Assembly: GCA_009377395.1 (NCBI GenBank) | Contig: WHUB01000021.1 | Location: forward strand, 1 to 54,775 | Length of the DNA stretch: 54,775 bases | Direction: 5' to 3' | From: Actinophytocola sp. | GTDB taxonomy: Bacteria > Actinomycetota > Actinomycetes > Mycobacteriales > Pseudonocardiaceae | Part shown: positions 44,301-53,232 of the stretch, one piece after another | Layout: every line of letters starts with the position of its first letter | How positions within the stretch are numbered: the stretch's first letter is position 1 | Notes under the pieces: generated by a model | What the model saw: the letters and a program-made list of their open reading frames with translations, nothing else | The model's database searches: none | Told to the model about the DNA's origin: nothing | Translations under genes and position numbers: made by a program

Positions 44301-45011
44301 GTGAACATGGTTCTACTCGCCGAGGACGACCCGGCGATCGCTGACCCGCTGTCTCGCGCGCTGCATCGCGAGGGTTACGAGGTGGAGGTCGTCGCCGATG
44401 GGCCGAGCGTCCTCGAGGCGACACAGCGACAGCAAGTGAACCTGCTCGTGCTCGATCTCGGGCTGCCGAGCATGGATGGCCTCGAGGTGTGCCGGCGGCT
44501 GCGCTCGCGCGGCGCCGACCTGCCGGTGCTCATGCTCACCGCGCGCACCGACGAGGTCGACTTCGTCGTTGGGCTCGACGCGGGCGCCGACGACTACGTC
44601 GCCAAGCCGTTCCGGCTGGCCGAGCTGCTGGCCAGAATCAGAGCCCTGCTCCGCAGACAGTCGCCCGACGTGCTGGAAGCGGGCGGCGTGCGGATGGACG
44701 TCGGCGGCAGGCTCGTCACCGTCGAGGGCGCTGAGGTGCAGCTCGCCAACAAGGAGTTCGAGCTGCTGCGGGTGCTGCTCACCCGCGCCGGGCAGGTCGT
44801 CAGCCGGGAGGAGATCCTCGCCGAGGTGTGGAACGACCTCGACGCCAAGACGACCAAGACGCTCGACATGCACATGTCCTGGCTGCGGCGCAAGCTCGCC
44901 ATCGCGGCGGGCGACATCGACGGCACCGGCAAGCAGCCGAACTCCCATGCCGACGCTGAGCTGCGGATCGCCACGGTGCGCGGCGTCGGGTTCCGCTTCA
45001 ACGTCGAGTAG
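44301..45011 (+). CDS. OmpR/PhoB-family response regulator
   Basis: A 236-residue two-domain regulator. The receiver domain has the acidic pair in AEDDPAI, the phospho-acceptor Asp in LLVLDLGLPSMDG (near 52), the switch Thr in MLTAR and Lys in VAKPF. The C-terminal winged helix (about 135-236) has NKEFELLRVLLTRAGQVVSR and VRGVGFRF. The GTG at 44301 is preferred over an ATG two codons later because of the -10 spacing. The kinase gene follows after 8 nt. The signal and targets are unknown. Confidence 0.93.
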   Translation: MNMVLLAEDDPAIADPLSRALHREGYEVEVVADGPSVLEATQRQQVNLLVLDLGLPSMDGLEVCRRLRSRGADLPVLMLTARTDEVDFVVGLDAGADDYVAKPFRLAELLARIRALLRRQSPDVLEAGGVRMDVGGRLVTVEGAEVQLANKEFELLRVLLTRAGQVVSREEILAEVWNDLDAKTTKTLDMHMSWLRRKLAIAAGDIDGTGKQPNSHADAELRIATVRGVGFRFNVE

Positions 45012-45019
45012 CACTCGCC

Positions 45020-46303
45020 GTGTATCGCCGCATCCTGCTCGCGATCCTGCTCGCCGTCGCCGTCACCGGCGCCGCGCTGGGCATTCCGCTGGGGATCACG
45101 GCGTCACTGCTGGTCAGCAGCATGGCCAGCGAAGACCTCAAGACCCGCGCGCAGCGCATCGTCAAAAAGCTCGACGAGGACATCGCGGCGGGCGACGGCA
45201 TCGACACCGAGCGCGTCGGCCTGGCCGTGCCCGCGGGCGGTTACCTGGTGGTGTACGGGCCGAAGGGCGGGGTGTACCGGGAGGGCGTCGAGCCGACCGG
45301 CGGCACGCTCACCGAGGAGGCCAACCTCGCCGGGATCGGCCGGGTGGAGCTGTCGATCCCGGCCGAGCCGGTGCGGGAGCGGCAGACGCAGGTGACGGTC
45401 GCGGTGCTGCTGCTGGCGGTGCTGTCCGTCGGCACCGGCATGGTGGTGGCCACGGTGACGGCGCGGCGGCTCGCCCGTCCGCTGCGGGAGATCTCGTTCC
45501 GGGCGGCCAAGCTCGGCGCGGGCGACTTCCGGCCGGACAACGGCCGCTACAGCATGCCCGAGCTGGACATGGTGGCCGACGCGCTCGACACCTCGGCCGA
45601 GGCGCTGTCCGCGCTGGTGCGCCGGGAGCGGCAGTTCGTCGGCGACGTCTCGCACCAGCTTCGCAGCAGGCTGACCGCGATCCAGCTTCGGCTCGACCCG
45701 CTGACCACACATTCCGACCCCGAGGTCGCCGAGGACTCGCTCGCCGCCCAGGAGCAGGCCGACCAGCTCGCCGCCGTGCTCGACGAGCTGCTCGCGGCGG
45801 CGCGGGCGGCGCGGGAGGCGGGCGCGGAGCCGGTCGACCTGTCCGCCGTGCTCGAGACCATCGCGGTCGAATGGCGGGAGATCTTCAGCGCCGAGGGCCG
45901 CACACTGCGGCTGCGCATCGGTAAGGGGCTGATCGCGCGGGTGACACCGGCGCGGCTGCGCGAGGTCGTCGGGGTGTTGCTGGACAACGCGCGCAGGCAC
46001 GGCTCGGGCACGGTCACCATGGCAGCGCGCGGTGGTGACACCGACGGCACGGTCGTGGTGACGGTCAGCGACCACGGCCAGGGGGTGCCGGACGCGCTCG
46101 CGCCGCACATCTTCGACCGGGGCGTCTCCGGCGCCGGATCGACCGGCGTCGGGCTCGCGCTGGCCCGCGCCCTCATCGAGGCCGACGGCGGCAGGTTGGA
46201 GCTGTCGGTGCAGCGGCCCGCGACGTTCAGCGTGTTCCTGCTGGTGCCGCGCTCGACCGACCTGTCGTCGGTGTCGTTGTCGACGGCGGGCTCACCCCGC
46301 TGA
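45020..46303 (+). CDS. Sensor histidine kinase
   Basis: A 427-residue kinase. Two membrane helices (about 5-35 and 119-148) flank an extracellular sensor loop of about 80 residues. A HAMP region ([20 protein letters not shown]) follows, then the H-box FVGDVSHQLRSRLTAI with the phospho-His near 214 and the ATPase domain with N-box LLDNARRHG, GQGVPDALAPHIFDRG and GVGLALARALIEADGG. It pairs with the upstream regulator. The sensor loop has no recognised domain. Confidence 0.93.
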   Translation: MYRRILLAILLAVAVTGAALGIPLGITASLLVSSMASEDLKTRAQRIVKKLDEDIAAGDGIDTERVGLAVPAGGYLVVYGPKGGVYREGVEPTGGTLTEEANLAGIGRVELSIPAEPVRERQTQVTVAVLLLAVLSVGTGMVVATVTARRLARPLREISFRAAKLGAGDFRPDNGRYSMPELDMVADALDTSAEALSALVRRERQFVGDVSHQLRSRLTAIQLRLDPLTTHSDPEVAEDSLAAQEQADQLAAVLDELLAAARAAREAGAEPVDLSAVLETIAVEWREIFSAEGRTLRLRIGKGLIARVTPARLREVVGVLLDNARRHGSGTVTMAARGGDTDGTVVVTVSDHGQGVPDALAPHIFDRGVSGAGSTGVGLALARALIEADGGRLELSVQRPATFSVFLLVPRSTDLSSVSLSTAGSPR

Positions 46304-46309
46304 CGACGG

Positions 46310-46798
46310 TCAGCGCAGCTCGTCCGGGAACACCCACTTGCGGTATCCCCAGAACCGGAACAGCATCGCCAGCAGCATGCCGATGACGGAGCCGCTGGTG
46401 AAGTCGGCGACCTCCTGCACCAGCCGCGACACGTGCGGCACCTCGAGGTCGAGGATGTACCGCGAGGTGTACAGCGGAATGAGGTTGATCACGATCGCAC
46501 CCGCGCTGACCAGGAAGAACAGCGCCGCCTCGTGATGCCGCTCCCGGCCGCCCCTGGCTCGGAACGACCACTCCCGGTTGAGGATGTACGACACGATCGT
46601 CGCGACGAGGATCGCGATCGCCTTGGCCGTCGTCGGCTTGCTCTCCAGCACCGTCAGCTTCAGCAGGTACCAGACGCCGTTGTCCACGAGGAACGCCGTG
46701 CCGCCCACGATGCCGAACTTGAGCAACTCACGATGCTTGATCAAGACCGAGCGGAGGGGTTCCGGCACGACGGCAAGAAAATTCTCGACGACAGCCAC
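46310..46798 (-). CDS. GtrA-family membrane protein
   Basis: A 162-residue protein with four membrane helices. It starts with a polar stretch, then LLKFGIVGGTAFLVDNGVWY and SYILNREWSFR, which are characteristic of GtrA/DPMS-type flippase partners, and ends RFWGYRKWVF. The family is thought to help move polyprenyl-linked sugars across the membrane; the GT87 mannosyltransferase 3.4 kb downstream uses such lipids. The GTG at 46798 lies 6 nt after TACACT and has no Shine-Dalgarno. Rv3277 has the same family and neighbourhood, as I recall. Confidence 0.88.
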   Translation of the reverse strand: MAVVENFLAVVPEPLRSVLIKHRELLKFGIVGGTAFLVDNGVWYLLKLTVLESKPTTAKAIAILVATIVSYILNREWSFRARGGRERHHEAALFFLVSAGAIVINLIPLYTSRYILDLEVPHVSRLVQEVADFTSGSVIGMLLAMLFRFWGYRKWVFPDELR

Positions 46799-46804
46799 GG
46801 TCGC

Positions 46805-46810
46805 AGTGTA
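46805..46810 (-). promoter_or_regulatory. -10 box of gtrA-like gene, leaderless type
   Basis: TACACT on the minus strand, then 6 nt to the GTG at 46798. It overlaps the region just beyond the end of the sigma-factor gene (46827), so the gene probably has its own promoter. Confidence 0.5.
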
Positions 46811-46826
46811 CTTCCGGCCGGATCGC

Positions 46827-49010
46827 CTACCGGATGTCGAGCAGCGACGACAGCAGGCTCCGTAGGCCGCCGGTGCCTGAGCGCCGGTCACCGTCCGGCT
46901 CGGGGGCGTCGTCATCTGGCTCGGGCTCAACGGCGTCGGACGTCGGTTCCGATGTGGGTGCCGGTGACGTCATCGTGACGGTCGTCGTCGATGTCGTGGC
47001 GGTGGTCGTCGACGTCGACTCCGGCTCCGTGGTCTCGCTCGGCTCGTCCTGGTCCTCGGAAGGCTCAGCCGAGTCGGGGACACAGAGGTTGCCGACGCAG
47101 CGGACCGAGACCTCCTCGGTGTCGGTCCCCTCGCCGATGGTGGCGGTGACGACGACCATCTCGTTCTCCGGCACGCCGGACAGCACCGTGTGGACGTGCA
47201 CGTCGTCGCCCGGGGCGAGCGGCTCGTCGCTGCGACAGCTGGTGCTGTCCTCGTCGTCGGTGCAGCTCACGTCGCCGTGCCCGCCGGACGCCAGCATGGG
47301 CTGGTCGATGTCGATGGTGGTCCGCTTGGTCGTCTCGCCGATGTTGGTGACGTCGATCTTGAGAATCCGCCCGACGTTGCGGACGTCGAGGTCCACGCCG
47401 TCGGCGGGCTCGGGCACGTTCACCTGGTACGGCACGTTGATCACGAGTGGCTGCGCTTCGCCGCTCGACACCGTTCCCCTGATCTGGCCGGTATCGGCAT
47501 TCTTGTCCGCGACCAGCCGGAACATCAGCGTCACCGACTCGCCCGGCTCGAGGCCCTCGCCGGAGCTGCACCGGACCGTGCCGGTGCCGCCGGGACAGGG
47601 CACCGTGCTGGCGCGCGGCGACGCCGCAGGCTGCGCGCCGGACCGCGCCGACATCGGCGCACTGCCGCCGCCGGGTGGCGACAGCGCCCGCACGCCCGGC
47701 GGCAGGTCGAGTGTCACCACGACGGGGTCCGACGTGGTCTCGCCGTGGTTGCGCACCGTGATCGGCAGCTCGACGGGATCACCGCCGGGCACCAACTCGA
47801 GGTTGTCCGGGCTGCTCACGACCAGCTCGGCGGGGTCCGGTGTCTCCGGCTCCGGTTCCGGCGCGGGCTGGACCGCGGGCTCGGCCGGTGGCGGCGCGGG
47901 CGGTGGGGGCGGCTCGGGTGCCGGTGGCTTCGGCGCTGGTGGCTGCGGCTGCGGCGCGGGCTGCGTCGCCGCCGGGGGCTGCGGCGCGGGCTCCGCCGCC
48001 GGGATGGGCTGTGCGCCGCCCGCGGTGAGACCGACCGCGACGGCGGCGGCGATGGCGACGCCGGACGCCGCGACGCCGAGGAACTGCCGAGGCGCGCCAG
48101 CAGCGGCCCCGGCCGCGGCACCGGACGACGACGCGGCCGCGCCGGTGGTGGCCGCGGCGCCAGCGGCCGCGGCACCGGCTGTCGCGGCCGACGCCTTGCC
48201 CGCTCCCGCCAGCATGAGGTAGCCGATCGCGGCGCCGCCGAGCACGAGCGGCGCGACGACCGCGCGCAGCGCGCCGTTGACGTCGGCCAGCTCCGCCGCG
48301 AGCGCCCGGCACCGATCGCACTCGTCGAGGTGCGTCTCGACCTGCGCGCGCTCGCGTTTGGACAGGCCGTCGCGGGTCCACGCGCCGAGCCGGTCCGCCG
48401 TCGCGCGGCAGCGCCGCTCGGTGGTCTCGGACAGGTGCACCTGGAGGTACGCCTGCCGCAGGCCCTCGCGCGCGCGGTAGGCGAGCGCGGACACGCTGTT
48501 CGGCGTCAGCCCGAGTATCGGCGCCACCTCGGCAGGCGACTGCTGCTCGATCTCGGTGTGCCAGAGCACGGCCTGCCAGCGTTCCGGCAGCCGGGCGAAC
48601 GCCTTGGCCGCCATGGTCCGCTCGAGCCCGGCGACGGCGGTGTCGGAGAACGGCACCGTCAGCGCCCCGCCGAGCGCGCCGGTCGCGTCGCTCATGTCCT
48701 CGGTCAGGTCGACGCGCTTGTCCTTGCGCGTCTTGTCGTACGCGCCGTGACGCAGCGCGGTGAGCAGGTAGGCGCGGAACGCGCTGTCGGGACCTTTCCC
48801 GGCGCGGAGGGTGTCGAGGACCTTCGCGAACGACTCGCTGACCAGATCGTCGGCCTCGGCAGCCGATTTGGCGAGCTGCCGGGCGAGGTTGTACGCGGCG
48901 GAGACGTGCCGCTCGTAGAGCGTGCCGTAGGCGGCGAGGTCGCCGTCACGGACAGCGGCGATCAGCTCGGCGTCGCTAGTGCCATCCGGCGTGGCGGGAA
49001 CGGTCGACAC
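46827..49010 (-). CDS. ECF sigma factor fused to zinc-finger anti-sigma and membrane/extracellular domains
   Basis: A 727-residue multidomain protein. Sigma region 2 is at about 30-95 (LYERHVSAAYNLARQLAKSA, DDLVSESFAKVLDTL) and region 4 at about 140-195 (LPERWQAVLWHTEIE, VAPILGLTPNSVSALAYRA). A zinc-finger anti-sigma segment with HxxxCxxC in HLDECDRC follows near 230. Then come hydrophobic segments around 250-275 and 320-345, a Pro-rich linker (about 350-405) and two or more DUF11/CARDB-like beta domains with Cys pairs. AGGAGGAGG lies before the GTG. It resembles actinomycete ECF groups with fused membrane extensions. It is probably released or regulated by proteolysis or conformational change; that is inference. 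Confidence 0.85.
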   Translation of the reverse strand: MSTVPATPDGTSDAELIAAVRDGDLAAYGTLYERHVSAAYNLARQLAKSAAEADDLVSESFAKVLDTLRAGKGPDSAFRAYLLTALRHGAYDKTRKDKRVDLTEDMSDATGALGGALTVPFSDTAVAGLERTMAAKAFARLPERWQAVLWHTEIEQQSPAEVAPILGLTPNSVSALAYRAREGLRQAYLQVHLSETTERRCRATADRLGAWTRDGLSKRERAQVETHLDECDRCRALAAELADVNGALRAVVAPLVLGGAAIGYLMLAGAGKASAATAGAAAAGAAATTGAAASSSGAAAGAAAGAPRQFLGVAASGVAIAAAVAVGLTAGGAQPIPAAEPAPQPPAATQPAPQPQPPAPKPPAPEPPPPPAPPPAEPAVQPAPEPEPETPDPAELVVSSPDNLELVPGGDPVELPITVRNHGETTSDPVVVTLDLPPGVRALSPPGGGSAPMSARSGAQPAASPRASTVPCPGGTGTVRCSSGEGLEPGESVTLMFRLVADKNADTGQIRGTVSSGEAQPLVINVPYQVNVPEPADGVDLDVRNVGRILKIDVTNIGETTKRTTIDIDQPMLASGGHGDVSCTDDEDSTSCRSDEPLAPGDDVHVHTVLSGVPENEMVVVTATIGEGTDTEEVSVRCVGNLCVPDSAEPSEDQDEPSETTEPESTSTTTATTSTTTVTMTSPAPTSEPTSDAVEPEPDDDAPEPDGDRRSGTGGLRSLLSSLLDIR

Positions 49011-49272
49011 TGGCCTCCTCCTGGCTTGCGCTGGCCCGCGATGCCAGCAGTTCACAGTGTGACGGAGAACCATCACGTAGTCACGATGCGGGTCGGAAAC
49101 GCCCCATCAGTGTTACCCGTAGTAATGGAGAATTCCCTGCCCAGCAGGAAGAAGTTTCTCGTAGCGCGCCGTCACGTGCGGCTATGGGCGGCGTCCCCTG
49201 ATACGAGCTCCCCATGAGCCACCGCCTCGCCTCACGCAGCGTGCGAGTGCTGGCGGCGCAGTAGTCAACGAC

Positions 49273-50148
49273 ATGAAGGGTCGCACTGTGGTGGATGGGC
49301 CTGCCGCCGATGCTCGCAACGGCGAGCGCGATGGCGCCGAGTCCGACAGCGACGGCATCTCACTCGACCGCGACGCGCGCACCCTGCGGGCGAAGTGGCG
49401 CAGCGCCAGCCTTGCCGCCGGGTGGCGCTTCCCGAGCGACTGGGGGGTACCCGAGGTCGACACGGTCTGTGCCGCGCTGAGCACGGACGGCCCGAGCGAG
49501 GCCGCCGTCTCCGGGCTCGGCAGGGCGCGCGCGGCCGCGGGCGCCGGTCTCGAAGAGACGCTCACCGACCTCGCCGCGCTGCACGCCGTCGTCTCCGAGC
49601 CCGGCCCCTCGGGCGGGTTCGTCGTGCCCGACATCGACGCGACGCCGTCCCAGCTGCTGCGGGTCACCGCCCTCGCGTGGGCCGACGTCGCGCTCGACCG
49701 GTTCGCGCACACCGAGGTCACCGAGCCGCTCACCGGCCTGCCGAGCGCTGCCTACCTGCGCACCCGGCTGGGCGAGGTGTACCGGGGCGCGGAGCGGGCC
49801 GGGCGCAGGGTCACCGACGACGCCCTGTTGCTGACGGTGTCGTTCGACCTCGCGAGCATGGCCGGGTGGTCGCGGCTGACGGCGATGATTCTGGCAGGCG
49901 ATGCGCTGCGGTCGGTGTTCGACGGGCCGGAGACGACGGCCGCGCTCGGGCCGTCCGTGCTCGCCGTGCTCACCGAGCGCGGCAACGACGTCTCGTCGCG
50001 CGCCGTCGCGCTGCGTCGCGCGATCACCGAGCGGATGCTGGTCGACCCGCAGCTCGAGGGCGTCCGCACTCCGACCATCTCGCTGGTTCGGCTGGCGCCG
50101 AGCTACGAGGAGTCGTGCGCGCTGCTGAACCGGATCGCGCGGCGGTAG
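49273..50148 (+). CDS. Protein with degenerate GGDEF-like domain
   Basis: A 291-residue cytosolic protein. The stretch EPLTGLPSAAYLRTRLGEVY near residue 155 matches the entry motif of GGDEF domains (DxLTGLxNR). VSFDLASM and LAGDALRSVF follow, but the catalytic GG(D/E)EF is absent (about GPSVLAVLTERG at that place). It is therefore unlikely to make cyclic-di-GMP and may have a binding or structural role. The N-terminal 130 residues are unassigned. The ATG at 49273 has no ribosome site; a GTG at 49288 has AAGGG 7 nt upstream and may be the true start. Confidence 0.6.
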   Translation: MKGRTVVDGPAADARNGERDGAESDSDGISLDRDARTLRAKWRSASLAAGWRFPSDWGVPEVDTVCAALSTDGPSEAAVSGLGRARAAAGAGLEETLTDLAALHAVVSEPGPSGGFVVPDIDATPSQLLRVTALAWADVALDRFAHTEVTEPLTGLPSAAYLRTRLGEVYRGAERAGRRVTDDALLLTVSFDLASMAGWSRLTAMILAGDALRSVFDGPETTAALGPSVLAVLTERGNDVSSRAVALRRAITERMLVDPQLEGVRTPTISLVRLAPSYEESCALLNRIARR

Positions 50149-50183
50149 GGGACCGCCTCGGCCCACCTGCGACACTGTTCGCC

Positions 50184-51395
50184 GTGCCTCGTCTGACCTC
50201 CCGTCGAGATGTGATCGCGCTGCTCGGCGCGCTGGTCGCCGTGCCGCTCGTGCTCGGCGTCATCGGCTGGCTCGCGGGTTGGCCGCTCGGCATGGACAGC
50301 GCCGTGTACCGGGCGGGCGCGCTCGGGCTGCTGCACGGCGAGCCGCTCTACGACGCCAACACGCTGGCGTTCGAGCCGAGCTGGGCGCAGCTGCCGTTCA
50401 CCTACCCGCCGGTCGCGGCGCTGCTGTTCGTGCCGCTCGCGGTGCTGCCGGCGCCGATCGCCTGGGGCGCGCTCGGCGCGATCTCCATCGCCGCCGTCGC
50501 CGTCGTCGTGTCGCTGTCGATCCGGGCGACGCGGTCCCCGGCCCTGCTCGCGCGGGGGCCGATGGTCGTCGTCGCGCTGACGGCCGCGGTGCTGCTGCTC
50601 GAGCCGGTGTGGCGGACCGTCTCGCTCGGTCAGATCAACCTCATCCTGCTCGTGCTGATCATGGTGGACGTCCTGGTGCTCACCAGGCGCGGCAGCCGCG
50701 CCGGTGGCGTGCTCGTCGGCGTCGCCGCCGCGGTCAAGCTCACACCGCTGATCTTCGTGCCGCACCTGCTGTTCACCGGGCGCTGGCGGGACGCGCTGCG
50801 CGCCGTCGTCACCTTCGTCGTGCTCCAGACCGCGATGCTCGCGGTCATCCCGCATGACGTCGTCCAGTTCTGGACCTCGGCGGTCTCCGACCCCACCCGC
50901 ATCGGCACCGTCAACTGGTCGGACAACCAGTCGCTGAACGCCGTCGTGCTGCGGCTCACCGACAGTGCGCCGTGGTCGATGACCGTCGTGCTCGGCATCG
51001 GTTTGGTGCTCGCCGCGCCCGCCGTGTGGCTGATGCTGCGCTACCACCGACGCGGCGACGAGCTGCGGGCGATGCTGGTCACGGCCGGATACGGCCTGCT
51101 GCTCTCACCGGTGTCGTGGACCCACCACTGGGTGTGGGTCATTCCGCTGCTGATCACGCTGCTCGCCACCGCGCCCCGGGTCGCGGCGGCCGTCGTCGCC
51201 GTGTTCGGCAGCTACGTGCTGTTGCTGCTGCCGGGTGGCAGGAATCCGGAGCAGGGCTGGTCCATCGTGGACCACCTGCTGAGCAATACCTACCTGTATG
51301 TGGCGTTCGTGCTCGGCGGGTACGCGTTCGTCGCCGAGTGGCGCAGACGGCAGGCCGAGCGGCCACCGGCGGGCGTGCGCGAGGTCACCGGCTAG
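50184..51395 (+). CDS. GT87 polyprenol-phosphate-mannose-dependent mannosyltransferase
   Basis: A 403-residue integral membrane protein with about ten helices. GMDSAVYRAGALGLLHGEPL (20 residues) contains the Asp of the first loop typical of GT87/GT-C enzymes. PFTYPPVAALLF, GQINLILLVL, KLTPLIFVPHLL and WTHHWVWVIPLL are further family motifs. It probably transfers mannose from polyprenyl-phosphomannose to a cell-envelope glycan outside the membrane. The start GTG follows GACACT by 7 nt, close to the leaderless pattern. It is convergent with none and precedes purK. Confidence 0.9.
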   Translation: MPRLTSRRDVIALLGALVAVPLVLGVIGWLAGWPLGMDSAVYRAGALGLLHGEPLYDANTLAFEPSWAQLPFTYPPVAALLFVPLAVLPAPIAWGALGAISIAAVAVVVSLSIRATRSPALLARGPMVVVALTAAVLLLEPVWRTVSLGQINLILLVLIMVDVLVLTRRGSRAGGVLVGVAAAVKLTPLIFVPHLLFTGRWRDALRAVVTFVVLQTAMLAVIPHDVVQFWTSAVSDPTRIGTVNWSDNQSLNAVVLRLTDSAPWSMTVVLGIGLVLAAPAVWLMLRYHRRGDELRAMLVTAGYGLLLSPVSWTHHWVWVIPLLITLLATAPRVAAAVVAVFGSYVLLLLPGGRNPEQGWSIVDHLLSNTYLYVAFVLGGYAFVAEWRRRQAERPPAGVREVTG

Positions 51396-51432
51396 GCTAT
51401 TGGGCCGTACGCCCGCTTCAACCAGGGAATTC

Positions 51433-52617
51433 ATGGACTCACACACCGGTCTCCCGATCGTCGGCATGGTCGGCGGCGGTCAGCTCGCCAGGATGACCCA
51501 CCAGGCTTCGATCGCGCTCGGCCAGTCGCTGCACGTGCTCGCCGCGGGCGAGCTCGATTCCGCCGGGCTCGTCGCGGGCAAGGTCGTCACCGGCCATCAC
51601 ACCGACCTCGACGCGCTGCGGCAGTTCGCGGCCGGTGTCGACGTCCTCACCTTCGACCACGAGCACGTGCCGTCGGATCACCTGTACGCGCTCGCCGCGT
51701 CGGGTGTCGTGGTGCGGCCGGGGCCGGACGCGCTGCTGCACGCGCAGGACAAGCTGGTCATGCGCAGGCGGCTGAGCGACATCGGCTGCCCCGCGCCCGC
51801 CTACACCCCGATCGAGAAGCCCGAGCAGATCACCGCGTTCGGCGACAAGCGCGGCTGGCCGGTCGTCATCAAGGCGGCGCGCGGCGGCTACGACGGCAAG
51901 GGCGTCTGGATCGCCGACTCGCCCGACGAGGCGACGTCGCTGGTCACCGAGCTGCTCGACGCGGGAACGCCGCTGCTGGCCGAGGAAAAGGTCACCATGG
52001 TGCGGGAGCTGTCCGCGCTGGTGGCGCGCTCGCCGTTCGGCCAGGGCGCGGCGTGGCCGGTGGTCGAGACGGTGCAGCGCGACGGCATCAACACCGAGGT
52101 GCTCGCCCCGGCGCCGAGGCTGTCCGGGGACGCCGCGCACGACGCGCAGGAGCTGGCGTTGCGCATCGCGGACGCGCTCGACGTCGTCGGCGTGCTCGCG
52201 GTGGAGCTGTTCGAGACGCCGGACGGCGTGCTGGTCAACGAGCTGGCGATGCGGCCGCACAACTCCGGCCACTGGACCATGGACGGCGCCAAGACGTCGC
52301 AGTTCGAGCAGCACCTGCGGGCCGTGCTGGACTACCCGCTCGGCGCGACCGACCCGCTCGCGCCAGCGTGCGTGATGGCCAACGTGCTCGGCGCACCGGA
52401 GCGGCCCGCGATGGGGCCGGACGAGCGGCTGCATCACCTGTTCGCGCGGTATCCGGACGCACACGTGCATCTCTACGGCAAGGAGGAGCGGCCGGGCCGC
52501 AAGCTGGGGCACGTGAACTTCCTCGCCGACGGTTTCGACGGCCTCGCCGAGCGGGGACGGCTCGCGGCGCACTGGCTGTCGCACGCCGAATGGCTCGACG
52601 GTTACCAGATCCATTAG
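51433..52617 (+). CDS. purK: 5-(carboxyamino)imidazole ribonucleotide synthase
   Basis: A 394-residue ATP-grasp enzyme. The N-terminal motif [10 protein letters not shown], the ATP loop region [13 protein letters not shown] and the core [13 protein letters not shown] are typical of PurK. It makes N5-CAIR from AIR, ATP and bicarbonate in purine synthesis. The ATG follows AGGGAA. A TAGGCT about 35 nt upstream (51392-51397) may be its -10 box. The C-terminal tail is standard. purE follows after 8 nt. Confidence 0.97.
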   Translation: MDSHTGLPIVGMVGGGQLARMTHQASIALGQSLHVLAAGELDSAGLVAGKVVTGHHTDLDALRQFAAGVDVLTFDHEHVPSDHLYALAASGVVVRPGPDALLHAQDKLVMRRRLSDIGCPAPAYTPIEKPEQITAFGDKRGWPVVIKAARGGYDGKGVWIADSPDEATSLVTELLDAGTPLLAEEKVTMVRELSALVARSPFGQGAAWPVVETVQRDGINTEVLAPAPRLSGDAAHDAQELALRIADALDVVGVLAVELFETPDGVLVNELAMRPHNSGHWTMDGAKTSQFEQHLRAVLDYPLGATDPLAPACVMANVLGAPERPAMGPDERLHHLFARYPDAHVHLYGKEERPGRKLGHVNFLADGFDGLAERGRLAAHWLSHAEWLDGYQIH

Positions 52618-52625
52618 GGAGTGAC

Positions 52626-53132
52626 ATGACGACAGACGCCCGGGTCGGCGTGATCATGGGCAGCGACTCGGACTGGCCGGTGCTCGAGGCGGCCGCCGAC
52701 GCGCTCGCCGAGTTCGACGTCGGCTACGAGGTCGGCGTGTACTCGGCGCATCGCACCCCGCAGCGGATGCTCGACTACGCCGGCTCGGCGGCCGACCGGG
52801 GCCTCCAGGTCATCATCGCGGGGGCGGGCGGCGCGGCGCACCTGCCGGGCATGGTCGCCTCGGCGACGGTGCTGCCGGTGATCGGCGTGCCGGTGCCGCT
52901 GAAGTATCTCGACGGGCTCGACTCGCTGCTGTCCATCGTGCAGATGCCTGCCGGGGTGCCGGTCGCGACGGTGTCCGTCGGCGGCGCGCGCAATGCCGGA
53001 CTGCTCGCGGTGCGGATCCTCGCGGCGAGCGACGCCGGGCTGCGTGACCGCATGGCGGGATTCCAGGCCGAGCTCGCGGAGTCGGTGCTGGCCAAGGACG
53101 AGGCGCTGCGCGACCGCGCCGGAAAGCGGTGA
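52626..53132 (+). CDS. purE: N5-CAIR mutase
   Basis: A 168-residue class I Pur[17 protein letters not shown] is the CAIR-binding motif with the phosphate-contacting Ser/Asp. SAHRTPQRM carries the catalytic His, and [13 protein letters not shown] and GVPV complete the site. It converts N5-CAIR to CAIR, the next step after PurK. A short gap to purK indicates a shared transcript. Confidence 0.97.
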   Translation: MTTDARVGVIMGSDSDWPVLEAAADALAEFDVGYEVGVYSAHRTPQRMLDYAGSAADRGLQVIIAGAGGAAHLPGMVASATVLPVIGVPVPLKYLDGLDSLLSIVQMPAGVPVATVSVGGARNAGLLAVRILAASDAGLRDRMAGFQAELAESVLAKDEALRDRAGKR

Positions 53133-53232
53133 CCTGCATCGCGTCTCGCTGTGATTGTGACTAATCGCAACTCCGCAAACATGTGAACGAGCGATAACAT
53201 GGCGAGGATCGCAGCTGCCAGACTCGAATGAG

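Noticed and set aside
49126..49218. 30-residue frame MENSLPSRKKF... in the gap upstream of the GGDEF-like gene
   Set aside because: No ribosome site and no sign of conservation; the gap more likely holds the divergent promoters of the sigma gene and its neighbour.
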